The position numbers were made by a program, and so were the translations under genes. Source: Streptomyces sp. I05A-00742 (GTDB lineage: Bacteria; Actinomycetota; Actinomycetes; Streptomycetales; Streptomycetaceae). Taken from it: 64,000 nucleotides of DNA. Below, piece by piece: positions 63,824 to 64,000 of this stretch. Below the pieces are notes generated by a model. That model saw nothing but the letters and a program-made list of their open reading frames with translations, did no database searches and was not told where the DNA came from. Position 1 is the first letter of the stretch. Each line of letters starts with the position of its first letter. The stretch spans positions 257,226-321,225 of the forward strand of contig NZ_JABETO010000004.1 of the NCBI RefSeq assembly GCF_013055795.1, read 5' to 3'.

Positions 63824-64000
63824 TCAGCCGGCCACGGTGACGGCGGGCGGCCCGGAGGGGGCGCCCGCCGCTTCCATACGGCCGGCCAGCTTCATCGCCT
63901 CTTCGATGAGGGTCTCGACGATCTTGGACTCGGGCACGGTCTTGATGACCTCGCCCTTGACGAAGATCTGCCCCTTGCCGTTGCCGGACGCCACACCCAG
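63824..64000 (-). CDS. ispG: IspG (GcpE), C-terminal end only; continues outside window
   Basis: The last 58 codons are present: [20 protein letters not shown] then [20 protein letters not shown], ending in [14 protein letters not shown]. This is the C-terminal end of flavodoxin-dependent 4-hydroxy-3-methylbut-2-enyl-diphosphate synthase, a [4Fe-4S] enzyme of the MEP pathway; the cluster cysteines lie upstream, beyond the window. It precedes dxs in the same direction. Confidence 0.9.
   Translation of the reverse strand: MGVASGNGKGQIFVKGEVIKTVPESKIVETLIEEAMKLAGRMEAAGAPSGPPAVTVAG

Overview
The window is a high-GC actinobacterial chromosome segment, almost certainly Streptomyces or a close relative. 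The evidence is the GC-rich third codon positions, frequent GTG starts (one TTG), ATGA/GTGA overlaps between operon genes, an XRE/DUF397/ATPase regulator cluster, tandem SAV2177-type methyltransferases, a GlxA-type regulator and hopanoid/MEP-pathway genes. All calls rest on reading the sequence and recalling protein families; no database search was run.

1-6.9 kb: The end of an unknown gene is followed by a gene that resembles a secreted-effector scaffold. A 1.4-kb TnpB-only IS605-type element splits this gene exactly in frame. Next come a decayed 3-hydroxyacyl-CoA dehydrogenase, a cobalamin riboswitch and metE. 7-13.2 kb: A tightly overlapping five-gene operon for valine/isobutyryl-CoA breakdown (mmsA, acyl-CoA dehydrogenase, HIBYL-CoA hydrolase, mmsB, enoyl-CoA hydratase) has a second cobalamin riboswitch upstream on the same strand. 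13.2-18.5 kb: A Gfo/Idh/MocA oxidoreductase, a secreted protein, a transposase relic, GAPDH, a GlxA-like regulator and a methyltransferase.

18.87-41.7 kb: A probable genomic island of about 22.8 kb. It is bounded by 48-bp direct repeats with one mismatch. The right copy is the 3' part of an intact tRNA-Pro(GGG); the left copy is the displaced tRNA 3' end. The left half holds a divergent tyrosine recombinase-like gene, relics, and a small lipid-like gene set: ACP, ketosynthase, wax-ester-synthase/DGAT-like acyltransferase, thioester-reductase-like SDR and a secreted protein. The right half is a seven-gene, all-plus-strand cassette (26.6-41.3 kb): two hemopexin/beta-propeller paralogues, a 916-aa beta-rich protein (DUF6603-like), two very large proteins of unknown function (781 and 1243 aa), and two paralogous beta-sandwich proteins. 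The last four genes overlap by 4 nt. No toxin, enzyme or secretion signal is recognisable. This cassette is my main candidate for an undescribed multi-protein system.

41.9-56.9 kb: A YiaA/B-like membrane protein; SoxR divergent from a split transketolase with a SoxR-like dyad between them; a Tat-exported beta-propeller/amidohydrolase fusion; a beta/gamma-crystallin-like secreted protein; a metallo-beta-lactamase hydrolase; a 2-TM protein; AlkB-like dioxygenase; an AhpD-like protein; the methyltransferase/DUF397/XRE/ATPase regulator cluster; and an SGNH hydrolase. 57.1-60.3 kb: a protein phosphatase and a membrane NACHT NTPase. 60.4-64 kb: hpnO-like aminotransferase, dxs and the end of ispG, the edge of a hopanoid/MEP operon that continues beyond the window.
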